Position numbers and translations under genes: made by a program. DNA of 64,000 nt from Pachyseris speciosa (taxonomy: Eukaryota; Cnidaria; Anthozoa; Scleractinia; Pachyseridae). The notes beneath the pieces are model-generated. The model ran no database searches and was not told where the DNA came from. It saw only the letters and a list, made by a program, of their open reading frames with translations. Below, piece after piece: positions 1 to 12,241 of this stretch. Position 1 is the stretch's first letter; each line of letters starts with the position of its first letter. Where the stretch lies: NCBI GenBank assembly GCA_016490735.1, contig JAEMWC010000047.1, positions 1,789,001 to 1,853,000 on the forward strand. The letters run 5' to 3'.

Positions 1-138
1 GGGCACCGGTATATCATACTGAACTTTCTCATAAAAAAAAAATTGTGAACTGCGTGGAGCAGTCTGGCAAAGTCCCCCACAAACTGTTGTAAAGTGCATT
101 TGAAAACTGTACAGTTGAATTTGCGCTATAGAAATAAA

Positions 139-140
<2 letters not shown>

Positions 141-187
<47 letters not shown>
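141..187. repeat. (TTA)n microsatellite
   Basis: Uninterrupted TTA/ATT trinucleotide run of about 47 bases. It follows an AATAAA-like string and may be the 3' tail of an old retroelement. Confidence 0.9.
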
Positions 188-189
<2 letters not shown>

Positions 190-201
190 TTGCAGTGTTC
201 A

Positions 202-646
202 TCATAGGTAGCTGTTGGTAAACGCATCTTGGCCAAGTTCATGCGTCAAGGGGGGCGCGGGGGGTGTTTCTTCAGCGAGGTAGTGGCCAATGGACATAGC
301 ATGGAAGTAAATTCCTTGTCTTTCAGTTTCCCAGATATTTGACAGTGTCGCAAGTTGTGGCTGTGTGTGCTCTGTGAACTGTTCCACACTGTTCAAGATG
401 AAAAGATAAAAAATGTCAAGGTGAAAAGTAGTATGTCCAAGAATGTTTCCTTTGAGGTGGTCCGCAACGTGAGGTAATGATATCATACGATCTAACGTTC
501 CATCTGGGGGCTTTCTTTAATTTTCTAGTGAGGGATAAATCCTTAGGGTCTAAATGGGAGCTCCCCTCATGGTCTTTCAGATTTATACACAAGGCTGCCG
601 TGGTTCGGTAACTTAGCCAATGAGCTATGAGAGACGAAAGATGCAC
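202..646 (-). pseudogene. possible broken coding fragment, function unknown
   Basis: Two overlapping minus-strand reading frames (646-416 and 486-202) read as one protein-like stretch if a single-base frameshift is allowed near 500: one frame runs to ...RKLKKAP and the other continues DGTLDRMISLPH.... Composition is ordinary and not low-complexity, and the second frame ends in TGA at 202. I do not recognise the family. It could be a degenerate 3' exon of a larger gene, a transposon-derived fragment or chance. Nothing upstream on the minus strand (650-1190) looks like a continuing exon. Confidence 0.25.
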
Positions 647-1194
647 AGTAAGCTAGATCATGGCGAAGGTGGAGGAATAAGCTTGCTAGCGAGTTGCGAA
701 AATTAATGTTACTTTCGAGTAGCCGTAACTTCCTGGGACCTGCTAGTTTCGAAACGGTAGTTTTGGGGTAAGGAGTCCAATCGCTACCAGAAGGTTATTA
801 GTTTACCCGACCCCACCCCACCCTAGTCCACAAGGGGTTGTGCAACAGAAAGGCAACTGAGATTTTAAAAAAAGACCTCAAACAAAGGAAGGAGAATTTG
901 GAGTGGTGGTGTGACCAGGGTCCCTTTAGTTACTTTATTCGCAAGGTTTTAGGCTGTTAGCAAATCATCTCATGATTTTATTGCCATTTTGGACTTTACG
1001 TCCCATGTACACCTAAGCACAAGTTTGAACGGCTAAAAGAGACCACAAGGAGCATAGCAATGTTTGTTTGACGGGGTTGTCTTCCAGCAGGGATTCCAGC
1101 CGGTGAAAAGATTCAGGTATTTATCTCTTGATAATTTGACGTTCGGGTGTTTTAAAAACTCTAAGTAATTATGGCAATAATGCCGACCATCTTA
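647..1194. other. no feature seen
   Basis: No convincing coding exon, inverted repeat or tandem repeat found by eye. The sequence is unremarkable A+T-rich DNA. Confidence 0.4.
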
Positions 1195-1326
1195 TAGACT
1201 GCGAATACTGTAGTCTCCAATTTCGGCGATGGATTGTGGGGCGGGCGAAAGACACGCGCACGCCGCGTCCGTGTCTTTCGCCCGCCCCACAATCCATCGC
1301 CGAAATTAGAAACTACTCCCAGTCTA
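1195..1326. mobile_element. GC-rich hairpin MITE, copy 1
   Basis: Near-perfect palindrome. The left arm starts TAGACTGCGA and runs through GGCGATGGATTGTGGGGCGG; the right arm is its complement, ending CCCAGTCTA. The loop is only a few bases (cgcacgccgcg). A second, related copy lies at 56823-57000. There is no coding capacity, so this is a non-autonomous foldback-type element. Confidence 0.8.
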
Positions 1327-1339
1327 ACCTCCTTATCGA

Positions 1340-1500
1340 GAAAATTGGTTAGAGAGAACTTGATACTGCAAAGACTGTCATGTAAAGCTACAGTGACCCA
1401 TAAATCGCTCCATGGTTTAGCGCCTAGTCACCTTTACGGTGTAACTGAAAAAAGACCAAATAGAACTGAGAACTCTGACAGAAGCGTTCAAATGTTTTAG
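1340..1500 (+). mobile_element. possible LINE reverse-transcriptase C-terminal remnant
   Basis: A short open stretch includes KATVTHKSLHGLAPSHLYG, which resembles the 'YKxLHGLAPxYL' signature after the RT domain of many animal non-LTR retrotransposons. Flanking residues are degenerate and no polymerase motif is present. The call rests on this motif alone. Confidence 0.3.
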
Positions 1501-2084
1501 AGGAAAGAAATCGCTTATCAGGAGACGAATTTATACGATTCTTACTCAGGGAACGCAGATGATTAGAGCTCAGGTAGGTGTTCGTCAAAGGCAAAAATTG
1601 GAACACCGCTTCTCGGCGCGATCGATTAGAGTTCGGTTATTCCGAGCAATTTTCCCTGAACCGGTATACGTAGCGATTTGTACTGTACTGTGTTTATTGG
1701 TAATAAAGTTGTTCCTGTTTCCAACCAGCAGTTTTGAGAAGATGGAGCGGGAGGCGTTAAGGAAAGACAAGATATTTACCGAAAATTTAGGTTATCGCAC
1801 GCTTTCATAATGCGCAAGAAATTTATGAGACTATGAAGTAGTACCCACTCCCATCAAGATTCAACCTTTTGAGTGTCACTGCAGCTCGTCTTGGATTCTG
1901 ATGGCAGATTTCAAACATCATGCCGGATACAGAGTTCGGACCAACATGTAAACCTTAGAAGTCTACATCGAAGCATAACAAAAACGCAACGCTGAAATCA
2001 GTTGTATAGAACCCAAGTTGCTGCCTATCCAGTCAACATTGAACTGTTTTATTCTGTGCAACATCCATAGATAGGGGAACACTG

Positions 2085-2142
2085 GTGGGAGCACTCGCCT
2101 CTCGCCAATGTGGCCGGGTTCAGCCGATTTGGATCAGGGCCC
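2085..2142 (+). mobile_element. tRNA-like SINE remnant
   Basis: The string gggagcactcgcctctcgcc followed by aatgtggccgggttcagc resembles the anticodon-arm-to-B-box part of a tRNA-derived SINE (GGTTCNANNC-like). No A box is convincing, so this is a remnant at best. Confidence 0.3.
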
Positions 2143-2249
2143 AGTTGCTCGAGGCATGGTTAGCGCTAACCATGGTTAAATACCATGACAACCTATAGGT
2201 TTTGATACAACTTAACCAATGGTTATCGCTAACCATGCTTCGAGCAACT
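2143..2249. mobile_element. foldback element with AGTTGCTCG termini
   Basis: Inverted repeat. The left arm AGTTGCTCGAGGCATGGTTA, with GCGCTAACCATGGTTAA after it, pairs with the right arm TTAACCAATGGTTATCGCTAACCATGC...CGAGCAACT. The spacer is about 30 bp. It is non-coding and MITE-like. Confidence 0.7.
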
Positions 2250-2337
2250 CAGACCTGTTTTATATAGTTATTCTATGTAATAATAACAGCCGGTGTGAGA
2301 TAAAAGAAATATCAACATATAAATAATATTATCACGG

Positions 2338-2400
2338 CTTTACTCGGAAAATAAAAATTCCGAGTTCCCGACTGGAATAGAACCGATGACCTTATTTCTA
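2338..2400 (-). mobile_element. tRNA-like SINE remnant, minus strand
   Basis: The reverse complement contains AGGTCATCGGTTCTATTCC, then AGTCGGGAACTCGGAA, a B-box-like string with a SINE-like tail. No full tRNA head is visible. Confidence 0.3.
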
Positions 2401-3616
2401 TTTTTTGGTCTTTTTTTTTTACTGTTTTGCAAATGTTTTTTGTACCACCTATTTTTCCTGCATTCTGCTCAAATTCCGTTCGGAAATGTAATGTTATGCT
2501 AACACAATACTCACTGCCACAAGCAGTGAGTTATGCCCAAAATTATGCCTGCATATTTTACTGAAGCCTACACGTTGTCATTTAATCTCTATGATCGACT
2601 AGAGTGAGTAGACTGCTAGCTTAAAAAAAGCATCAGGGGAAGTGAAAGGCAAGCTTATGTTTCAACATGGCCATTTGAAATTAGAAGGAGTTGTATGGGA
2701 ATATTGCAACCCTTGCCATCAATGTCACGCTCCAACGATTCTTCATACAAATCCTTGAAAATTATCAAAATGCCATAAAATCTCTCCCTTGCGGATTGTT
2801 GCCCTGAAATTTTCCCTTTAACGATCTTCCTATTCCTAACTGTAGTTTAGTGGCGAGTGATTTCTTTTTGAAGGAACTAACTAAACAAAATTTATTTGGA
2901 TGGGAAGGCCTCACCTCGAGACACAGCCTTCTAGACCGTCTAGAAGGTTTTGGAAAAACGTTCTACTTTTTCTCACCTATTTTCCTACCTAATTAAACCT
3001 TTACGAAATCTCACCATTGTCCAACACTGGCCTGAAAATTAGTGCTCTTGCTAACGTCAACTCGCATTTTCTATTTCTGGAAACCATACAGGTATGGCTA
3101 CAACTTTACAACAAAGAGCACGACAGAGCTCTGCTCTCCGTGCTACACTGACGCCATCAGTGAACCAACTCAAATGTCGTGCCACTGTACCGAATGCGAT
3201 CCGCGTCGTTTGAAACTGGCCTAATTAAAGCTGCGATTTGTGGCTGCTAACACTGTGTCACAAGTACGTGATCGCGACGGCCACTCCTTTCTAAAACGTA
3301 AGGATCGCTTTTTATGTGCGTCCGGCAGGGAAAATCATGAAAACAGGATAATTGTAGTGGAGCGCGATAAATCAGTGTTACAGCCGGAGATATTGTACTT
3401 CGCGTGATTTAGTGGTGTACCGCATCTCTTAGAATGTGTTTACTTTGTAGGCTTTTAATGACCATTATCGAGTTAATCCTCACGGCCAATTGAGCGGTTC
3501 AGATGTAAACAATATCGAAATTTCGATCAAAATATCGAACGCTGATCACTGAATTGTTTATTGGCCATTCATACGGTTGAAAACTGTAGCGCTCTCTTTA
3601 AAAACAAAGTTGGACA
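2401..3616. other. no gene seen; upstream region of the DOMON gene
   Basis: No coding exon or repeat could be supported. The last 150 bases before 3617 hold a CGATATCG-like A+T-rich stretch but no clear TATA box that I would defend. Confidence 0.35.
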
Positions 3617-6327
3617 ATGTTAGCGATGCACAAGTTCGCACTGGTGTTACTTTTTGTAGTTTGTATTCCCTGTGGCTCAGGGCGCAGAGTGTCACTTGAT
3701 AAAGGGAATTTTAACGTGTCGTGGATATACAGTCGAGAAAGCGATGAGTTGTATTTTGAAGTTGATGTCAAAGCGGAAGGTTGGGTCGGTTTCGGTTTCA
3801 CTTTTACACCTGAGGAAATGAGAAACTACGACCTGGTCATCGGCGGACAGACGGACACAGGAGAAAGTTATTTCAACGTAAGTTACGTTTTGTTCTTTCA
3901 TTTGAAAGTTATACTAAAATGAAATTGAAATGAAACAAGGAAATCGTCTTCCCTTTTTCTCACTGAAATTCGTAAATTGAAGACACACTGGGAAACTTAA
4001 AGTAGTCAGTTGACAAATGTGTTAATTTCAATTAAAGGGGTTTCCATACGCACACTCGAGACCCAACGTACGTTCACTTAGTATCATCTTCTACAACAAA
4101 ACAATACCACAGATTTCATCCACCACCCAAATAAACCAATAGCAGAGAAAGGTGCTGCTAAAAATACTTCCATCTGAATGGTCACAATTTAAGATTAAAC
4201 CCACAGGCTCACTTACATGTATTCAGATCGACCTTCCGCAGCACCACAGAATAGTACATGTCAGGCTACACACGATGTTTCTGTAATGTGAGCAGTCACC
4301 TCTAGGACTCAAAAATTAGTACTTAACCCTCTATAGTATAATAAACAGAGCCACCAAGAAGATATCGAGCAACACTCAATAGTTATAATGACAACAATTT
4401 TCACTACCGAACTACTTTTCTGTATTCCAGTTAAGGGGGTAATGTACCTGAATGCTACTTCTTTGTCACTTTTTTACCTTTTATCCTTATCATCTTCTCG
4501 AGATTTCATGTCATCCAAAAAAAAACCATCACAGTTTTGTAGCACGTAACCCCATAAATATCTCAGAATTTTTGGGTGATTTTTACAGTGTTTGTGAGGA
4601 AGAAGAGAAGGTGGGAGGGGAGAGGGATTGAAAGGGATGGTGAGAAAAATGAAGATTTTAAGGAGGTTAAAAAAGATTTTTGGAGGTTAAAATTTAATGG
4701 ACGAACACCCTCCGCCCTCAACCTGACATGCACCCGCGTTGTAGTGGACTTTCAGAGTGTTTGTGTTTGCCTTATTTTCCCTTTATAATTCCTTCATCAA
4801 ATCACTTCTTATTTCATTAATATTCAGGTATATTGCCCCCTTAAGGTTGAATCGCTTTAATTTTGTTATCTGACTTTAAATCCAGAGAAAAGTTCTGAAG
4901 TTTCTCCAGAGAAAAGCAATTGCTCAGTTTGAGCTAGAATTTGCTGGAGCCGAGCCCTTTTCTACATTTGGTTGCTCTCATTTACTTAAATTCGGGCTGA
5001 AAGATGAAGATGGCAAAAACAGGTATTTTCATTTGCCATGTGAGAAAACGATTGTTCCTGAATACTAATTTAATTTTAGTTTCTGATGTGAGGGAACGAC
5101 AATATACCTCACAATATTCAGAAGAATGGTTCCGCCGGTATATTTCACAAAGTTCTCGGTGGACAGTATTTTTTTTTCACACGAGCCCGCTTAAGCTAAC
5201 GTGAAATAACAAATGTTCTTTCTTCTCTGTGAAGGATTTCTTCACTTCTGGATTCGGAATACCAAATTTGGACTCGAAACAAAGTTATATACTGGACAGC
5301 GCAACAGAGCTAAATGGTATAACATCACTCCGCTATCATCGTCCAAGGAACACGAGAGATGCACAGGATATTCGGTTTAACGTAAGTTCAAGTTGCTCCT
5401 TCATTGCCGTACGAGCCTCTAAAAGGAGATAATTCTTAAGTTTCTTTGTAGGTAGTGAAGTAGGTGCGAACTCGTCAACTAGATTGGAGCCGGAACCAAA
5501 GAACTGGCTTTGTGTCCAAGTTGAATGAATGAATGACACTTTATTTCAATAAGGTGCATAAATAATACAGTCAAGACTGTAGTCTCCCTTATGGCCCTAT
5601 GAAACTAATACTACAACTATCGTAACTAAAATACTAGGATGCTAAAATACTAAATACTGAAATTACTAAAAATTAAAATACTAAAGTACTAAGATACTGT
5701 AATACTAAAATGTTAAAATATTCTGCAAGTTACTTTTCGACTTGTTTGAACGTTTCTTGCACGATAGTTAGTTAGCTCGCAAGATGAGCCAGCTTGTTAT
5801 CTCGACTACCTGGGTAATAACACCACTGCCGGAGTGTTGAAAAAGAAACGATTAAGAATTGTCGCTAAGTTTGTCTTATAACATAAATAATCAAGGGCAA
5901 GGTTGAAAGTGGGCTCCAACCACTCATCACTTATTAAAATTTGATCTTACAATCGCACACTCATATATCGAAAACCCCTTGATTCAGTGCTGATATCAAT
6001 TAACGTGTTCGTCCTGTGCAGGAGACTACCAGAGTGTTCCTTGTGTGGGCCTACCATGACGTTGATGATGCAAGCGATCCCAGCACGTTCAGCATGCACA
6101 CTCGAAGAAACCACACCATGGAACCCTTCCACATAATAACCGAAAGTAGTAATCCTGTGATTTCAACCCGGCGAACCAGGACCACTGAGAGAAAGCCGGA
6201 GCCTAGTACAGCCAGACCTGCTAGGGTGACTACCAAAGTAAAATCCCTTGGATTTCAGCCGGGCGCCAGTTTTCTAATGATCTCTGTTATGACAATTTTA
6301 AACTTCTTAGTGAATTACAGTCAATAG
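3617..6327 (+). CDS. secreted stand-alone DOMON-domain protein, probably GPI-anchored
   Basis: Three exons join to 237 codons: 3617-3877, 5235-5381 and 6022-6327 with the stop. All introns are GT-AG and phase 0. Residues 1-22 form a signal peptide (hydrophobic core FALVLLFVVCIPCG). Residues about 28-175 match a DOMON domain: NVSWIYSRESDELYFEVDV, then GWVGFGF at 55-61, YDLVIGG, and a late FLVWAYHDVDDASDP strand. DOMON domains in dopamine beta-hydroxylase-like (MOXD1) and cytochrome b561 proteins bind haem or sugar, but no copper monooxygenase or b561 domain follows here. Residues 176-212 are a Thr/Arg/Pro-rich stalk, and the last 21 residues are hydrophobic after a small-residue site (PGAS), which suggests GPI attachment. 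The ligand is unknown. An alternative start is Met4. I see no missing exon because the domain is continuous. Confidence 0.85.
5523..5720. repeat. retroelement 3' tail plus degenerate ACTAAAAT repeat in DOMON intron 2
   Basis: gaatgaatgaatgacacttt followed by atttcaataagg resembles the 3' end of an animal non-LTR element. It is followed by an imprecise tandem of about 8-11 bp units of the type ACTAAAATACTA from about 5606 to 5720. It is intronic and non-coding. Confidence 0.5.
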
Positions 6328-6721
6328 GGCTGAACCGTACATAGCTTGTTTCAGTCGATGGGCAAAAGCAAAGAATGGGGATCAGCTCCAAAGCCATTTA
6401 CACACGTTCACTCAAACTGATTCACCAACAACTACAATTTGAACGGCAAACTCAGCTGCCCTTTTGCATCGTCTCTGCCAGCTGACAAGGGATAGAAAGA
6501 GCCAACTGACGACGAAGCAGGGAAAGTATTATATTTCTACTGTTGTTCTAGCGATGATTCCAATTTACCGTTGCGAAACAATTTTTCACAAGAGGTGGAA
6601 CTGTGGGCTAACCAAACAATGAACTTACGTTGTAATGAACTATAATAAGGAGAAAACTGAGCTTGATGTATTCCAGCTGTTTTACCTTACGATGTGTTAT
6701 TTGTATATCAAACACATATTT

Positions 6722-6829
6722 AACAATTATTCACCGAAGTGGAGGTGAATAGTGGTGGATATTTACTGAGCCGCAAAGAGGCGAGGTAAATATCCACCAC
6801 TTTCACCGACACTGAGGTGAATAATTGTT
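6722..6829. mobile_element. foldback element AACAATTATTCACC
   Basis: Palindrome: the left arm starts AACAATTATTCACCGAAGTG and continues GATATTTAC; the right arm ends AGGTGAATAATTGTT. A degenerate relative with the same AACAATTATT ends lies at 33305-33398. Confidence 0.8.
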
Positions 6830-6832
6830 TTA

Positions 6833-7020
6833 GTATATACCACACAACCTGAATAATTAGCGAACCAAAGCATTACTTTATATGCGACAATATACCGACA
6901 AGCGGTCGGAAATTGAAAAATCGCGCACGCTGACTGCTCGGAGGTGAATAGTACTTGCATCACCTCCGAGTTAACCAATCAGAGCGTGCGAAAAGCACTA
7001 TTCACTTGTGTGGTATATAC
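6833..7020. mobile_element. inverted repeat with GTATATACCACACAA ends, adjacent to the previous foldback
   Basis: GTATATACCACACAA at 6833 is mirrored by TTGTGTGGTATATAC ending at 7020. An internal hairpin CGGAGGTGAAT...CACCTCCG sits near 6940-6970. With the 6722-6829 element it forms a composite about 300 bp long. Confidence 0.65.
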
Positions 7021-9008
7021 TAAATCAGTTTATTATTTCTTTGCAGATTGAACTTCACTTTTGTCACAATAAAAAAAACTTAAAGTAAACGTTTCCTGTT
7101 CTCTCCAGAATGCTGCCCTTTTAGTGAAAAGATCATATGAGTGTTGATAGACCATATTCGCATGCTCCGTAATGAGCTGGAACTAGCGTGTACACGATCG
7201 ATGCTTAAACGGAGGAATCTTTTTATGTTTCGTGCTGGATATAGTTCAATACCGGGAATAACGAATATGGTCTAATTACGGGAAATTTTTTGGCCCAACA
7301 GAGTTTAATTGCATTAATTGCACGCTCGAGGTGAAACAGCGTGCATAGAATCTCGGATTTTTAATGCAAGATTTCTTCGTGGTGGGAGGTTTTTCTCCCT
7401 TTGAAAACTTGCACGCAGCATACTGCCAATACAAAGTTTTGCGTTAAAGGGCTGCCGCCTGTTAGGTTATTCATTGGGATGATTTTTACTTGACTCAAAA
7501 TTTTGTTTAAAGTTACTCAACATGCAAACGTTTTCGCGTTCTTTACTCAATTCTGATGGGGGTTTTTAAATGCAAGCCCTCGCTGTGTCCAATTGATAAA
7601 TGATTAACAACCAAGTTAAAGTACTTACATTTTTAGTCACAAGTTGAGCGAATGACGGAGACAGATTATATCAGACACACTATTTACTACATGTAACTGT
7701 TAAAAGGATATTAACTCTTTCCTTCCCAAGAGCCTGCTACTTAATTCAACACATTTTGGGCAGTTAATAGTCTGGGACACTTATCTTCTCCATATATGGA
7801 GCTACTACCAAAATATCTGCTGTCATGAAATACTGGTGACTCAAACTTCAGTGTGACGTGACGTACGGGAGTGGCTGTTGTTTTTCAATTGAGTGGAATC
7901 GCTCTAGTGCGATAAGATTGTCGCTTTTAGAGTGGTTTTCTAAGTCATTTTCCTCTGCAGAAGCCCCCAGACTGGCAAAATTAAGCTAGAATGTGGGTAA
8001 AGGCGAGCCTTTGAAAGAAACCAGAGGTGAGAGGCGGTTTCATGTTGACGGAGATGCCAAACACACTCTGTTGTAATGATGGTGACTCAAAATGGAACCT
8101 GTCTCTCTTGTCTTTCTGCGAGTGGATTCCGGTACCTACCAAGGCAATTTGGGCTAGTTTCGACCGGTAAAAAAACTCATCGATGCAATATTTTGCTGGT
8201 AGCACCGGGTGGCTCAAGACAAAAAACTATGAAATGAACCGACGGAGAGTTCTATGCTCTCGGCGTGGTTGAATGTCCCAGAATTCATTTCGGGCGTGAG
8301 CGAGGCCAGTTAAGGCACACGAGATTGGCTATCAGAAACGGGCTGAAGCGTGGTGGCAGAAAAGGTCAGAGAAAACTTTCATAGCAGATACCAAGGAGAG
8401 AACTTGAGGTTTGCTGTAAATGTAGAATTTTGGTTTTTGAACAAAGTTTTGGATTAAAAAACTTCACGTCAAAAAAGTGCAATTTTTGATGTCATTCTTC
8501 GGCCGAAAAATTAGTATTCTGGGCTTTGTTGCCAAACGAGCAGTGATATACAGCAGAAATTAGGAGTTTTAGTCAATCTCCGGCATACCAGTGGTAATGG
8601 CAAGACACACCTGTTGGTGCAATCCACTTGTTCTCATGACTTTGTGATTGAAGCTAAACAAGAGGGAAATCAAAGCAAGAATGGTGTACTTTAGTGGGCA
8701 TGTATGGCTACTTGGGAAGGAAGGGTTAAAAAAGGTTACCGAGATAAACGCACCGAATGGGAGAAATTTACATTCAATTTGGACGAAGTTTGATGTGTAC
8801 CGCGTTCTTATGATTACACCTTTGCAAGGGGTACATTTTAATTAAAGTTAACAGTTCCCTGACGGCACCATAGTGACATGGGCAATATTTGCGAAACGCC
8901 CAACAACTGAAAAACCGACTACTGACAAACCGACTACAGCACACGGAATTACAAGTAACCATATCAGTACCTTGCGGTATTGTCCCATACTGCTTGAGAC
9001 AGCCTAGA
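7021..9008. other. no gene seen
   Basis: Open frames here are short, lack splice context and resemble no family I know. No inverted repeat was noticed. Confidence 0.35.
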
Positions 9009-9100
9009 TGTCCCGACTTTAGCTCAGTTGGTGTCTGGTGACAAAAGGTTGGCCACCTGCTAAAAGCTTCAGTGCCTAGGGTTCTACATCAATGCTGTTC
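9009..9100 (+). mobile_element. tRNA-like SINE remnant
   Basis: GACTTTAGCTCAGTTGGTGT carries a good polymerase III A box (TAGCTCAGTTGG). The expected B box downstream is degraded (AGGGTTCTACATC). It lies just upstream of the lectin pseudogene. Confidence 0.45.
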
Positions 9101-10039
9101 GTAGCTGTTAGTAATAAATAGAAACTCATCATCAGCGCTATGAAACAACAATCTACCAAGCTAATGCCCGTTCTCCTTCTTCACCTACTTTGTTTCTTAA
9201 CCAATGGACAAAAGATAAATCAGGATATCGATTCGGCTTTGAGCTACGTCAATTTTGTTCCCAACCCATTTCAAAAGCTGTCGATCGTCCATCGTTTTGA
9301 ACTCCCTTGAGTTATACGAACTGAGTGATTGTGCTTTCGCTTGTCTGGAAGATGAAGATTGTCATTCAGTAAATTTGGGCACGGTGGCGCTTGATGGCGG
9401 AAACATATCTTTGAGTTGCTGAGAGGTGACGTGTTCAGAGAAAAAGCAAATCTTCACGCAAATGAAAATTTCACCATTACAGCGCCAAGGTAGGTTTGAT
9501 GTCATAACTTGTAACTAAAGAAACATAAAACGTCTTCGCAATATATTAAACAACTTATAGTTTTGAGCTAAGCTTGTTCAGTACAGCAAAATTTTAAGTA
9601 GGTTCAGTCCATTTTCTTTGTTCAAACATTTCAGATATGCATATTTAAAACAGCTTTAAAATTTTGTAGATTTCGGGCTGGGTTTTCTAGTCATACTACA
9701 CTATGAATACTGAACTTGCTGAAAACAATAACAATTTGACAGTGAAAACAACAACTCAAGGCATCTGTTTTCTGAAATTCTATCAGTGCCATTTGACTTC
9801 TGTTTGCCTTTCTAGCGATGTGCCTGATGTTGCAGAAACAACATCATGTGCCGAATCTAACGCATAAATTATTTCAATGTATTTTCGGAAAAGCATCAAG
9901 AGTCACATTTAATTCGACGCATTTAATTCGACCCCTGAATCAACATCGAATTTTAATTTATTTGGGTCGACCCAAATAGCCATTTGATTCCGCGCATGAA
10001 AAGTTCGACGTTTGAACTGGGCCTAAAGCAGTAGTGAAA

Positions 10040-10150
10040 ATAAAGCCTGAAAAAAAAATTCACTGGATTGTACGAGAATCCGGAGCCTATAACCTCTGCG
10101 GTACCGGTGCAGCGCTCTACCAACTGAGTTAACAAGCCAACTGGAAGCTT
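10040..10150 (-). mobile_element. tRNA-derived SINE head, minus strand, in pseudogene intron 1
   Basis: The reverse complement reads GGCTTGTTAACTCAGTTGGT, then AGAGCGCTGCACCGGTACCG, then AGAGGTTATAGGCTCCGGAT: D-arm/A box, anticodon-arm and weak B box of a tRNA-like promoter. An A-rich tract lies beside it. Confidence 0.6.
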
Positions 10151-11559
10151 GATGAAACTTGTCTGTCTTCTAAATTAAACATTAAATTCTTCTCTCAACT
10201 TAACCCATTTGCTAGGCTTTTTATGATTAATATGTTTTTTTTAGGCTTTACTTTCACTAAAGTATGGCTAAACAGTGTTCATAAATGCGATGCTCATTCA
10301 CCCAATATATGATTTTCATATTTCTTTCTAACAAGCATAGCTGTGTTTCAAGCTTCAAGCCAGCAAAACGGGATATCGGGCAAAAAATATTTGTTTTTTG
10401 TTTATCTTATTTCAAACTATCTTTCCTCCATTATAAAGTTCAGTTTGTAGGTTTCATTTTCAGTTAAGTCACTCAAGAACTCAGTTTGCTGGTACTCTAT
10501 CAATCTCGGCCACAGATCCGGCAGTTGATTCGTAGTGGTAGTTTTGCGGGTCAATGTTTTTGAACCCAAACGGTTTAAGTGAAATATAAAATTTCGTCCA
10601 ATAACAATCCCGTTATAAAACAAGCGTATTTTCAAAATGCAATGGCATTTCACTTTTCATGCATTTGAGAACCTTCTGAAATCTAAGTGAAAATGGCCAC
10701 TCGTTCACACTTCCTTAACTTCTACCACACTGTGATTTTGTCTTCTTTATTATTCAATCATCTAACGACGTTAAGTTTAATTTGCCCTTTTTTTCCGTAG
10801 ACGCCGTGCATGGAACTTCCTTGTCAAAATGGAGGAACTTGTTTCTCAGTTTATGACAAGGATGGTTACAATTGCACCTGCTTGGCAGACTACACCGGAA
10901 AACACTGAGAAACACGTAAGTAAAGGAAATGTTGTACGCTACAGGCTGCAGGTCCCGCTACTTCAGGCATTTTCATACAAAAGAAACTCACGAAACCCCG
11001 TGTTCTTGTGTTCATTGTTTGGCATCCTAACTGAAAGTTTTGTTCTCTTTGGTTTGGCAACAAACGCTGAATTGAAATGCAAATTATGTCTAGCTGACTG
11101 GGGCCAGTTTTTGTGGAGACGGGCCAGCTTTTTACCTGAATACAGAATGAACCTTGCCTTGCTTTTATAACAAAAGACGCAACCCATCATATGGGCTAGA
11201 CATTATATTGGTGCATTAATTAATCGCTCAGCGAAATTCGCGTGCACCAGTCGGCCTGTTTCGATTTTTTGATTTGCTTTGCAAAGATCCTGTAAGGTTT
11301 AACTGGCGGAAACCATCAAGCGATAATGCACGCCCACCCACACAAATCTAACACGATAACGAGAACAAATACAAGCCGCAAGACCTCTAAATGAGTCACG
11401 GGTCGTGCCCACATGAAAATCCGGCGGTATGATTACCCATCTCAAGTTTGAATACACTAGTTAACCAGTTAGCATTTGAGTTCATTTGGCTTTAGCACAC
11501 CTACATGAACAGTGGAAAAGTAGGAGCCAGTGAAAGCGAACGCGGTTTTAGAGATATGT

Positions 11560-11995
11560 CCAGGTTTGTACGCAGCTGCGAAATTTGCGAAAAATTGGAA
11601 AATTCTTCAAGTCAGTGAAAAACAGTAGAAGAGGAGTAGAAGAGCGCCCCAACGAAACCTGCGATTTATACGAAAACTGAGAAAAAAATACGAACCATAA
11701 CGCAAACTCGACCAAAGCAAGCCCAAGCGAACAAAAGGGTGTACCTCCATAAAGCAAACGCAAACGAAAAATCAAGCTTAAGCGTAAATACAACCAAATC
11801 ACGTGTGAACTGCCATAGTGCAAAAGTAATAAAAACGCAGGTGCAAGCTAAGCGAACATACCCATGACTCACCATATCACAAACACAAGTGAAAACGAAA
11901 GCCCAAGTCAGATACAAACGTGTGAAGTGCCATAACGCTCGAACGCGGGGACAAGCGAACACACATAACTCAAGTGGAAACGCAACCAAAATAGT
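11560..11995. repeat. A/C-rich, G-poor degenerate repeat region in pseudogene intron 2
   Basis: The plus strand is dominated by A with C and recurrent short words such as AAGCGAAC, AACGCAA, CCCAAGC and GTGAA...GCCATA. The spacing is irregular, so it looks like a decayed minisatellite. Open frames on the minus strand arise from this bias and are not taken as genes. Confidence 0.5.
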
Positions 11996-12241
11996 TCCAA
12001 GACTTAATACAAAAAGCTATGGACACGAGGATTAAAGAAGTCATGTTCTTGGAGATAAACCTAAACGTGCCTAATCACTCCAGTTTCATTTTATTTCTGT
12101 ATTGCAGAACTACGGAAAACAATCACAGTCTGTAAGAACGACAGAAGAGAAATAAGCTGTGGCCACGGAGGGAAGATACAAGTCATATTCGCAAACTTCG
12201 GAAGGCTAAATAGCCACACTTGTCCACACCACAAATACGAC

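Noticed and set aside
10829..11170. A 113-codon frame overlapping the EGF exon
   Set aside because: It is in a different frame from the cysteine-containing EGF translation and reads through the exon 2 splice donor.
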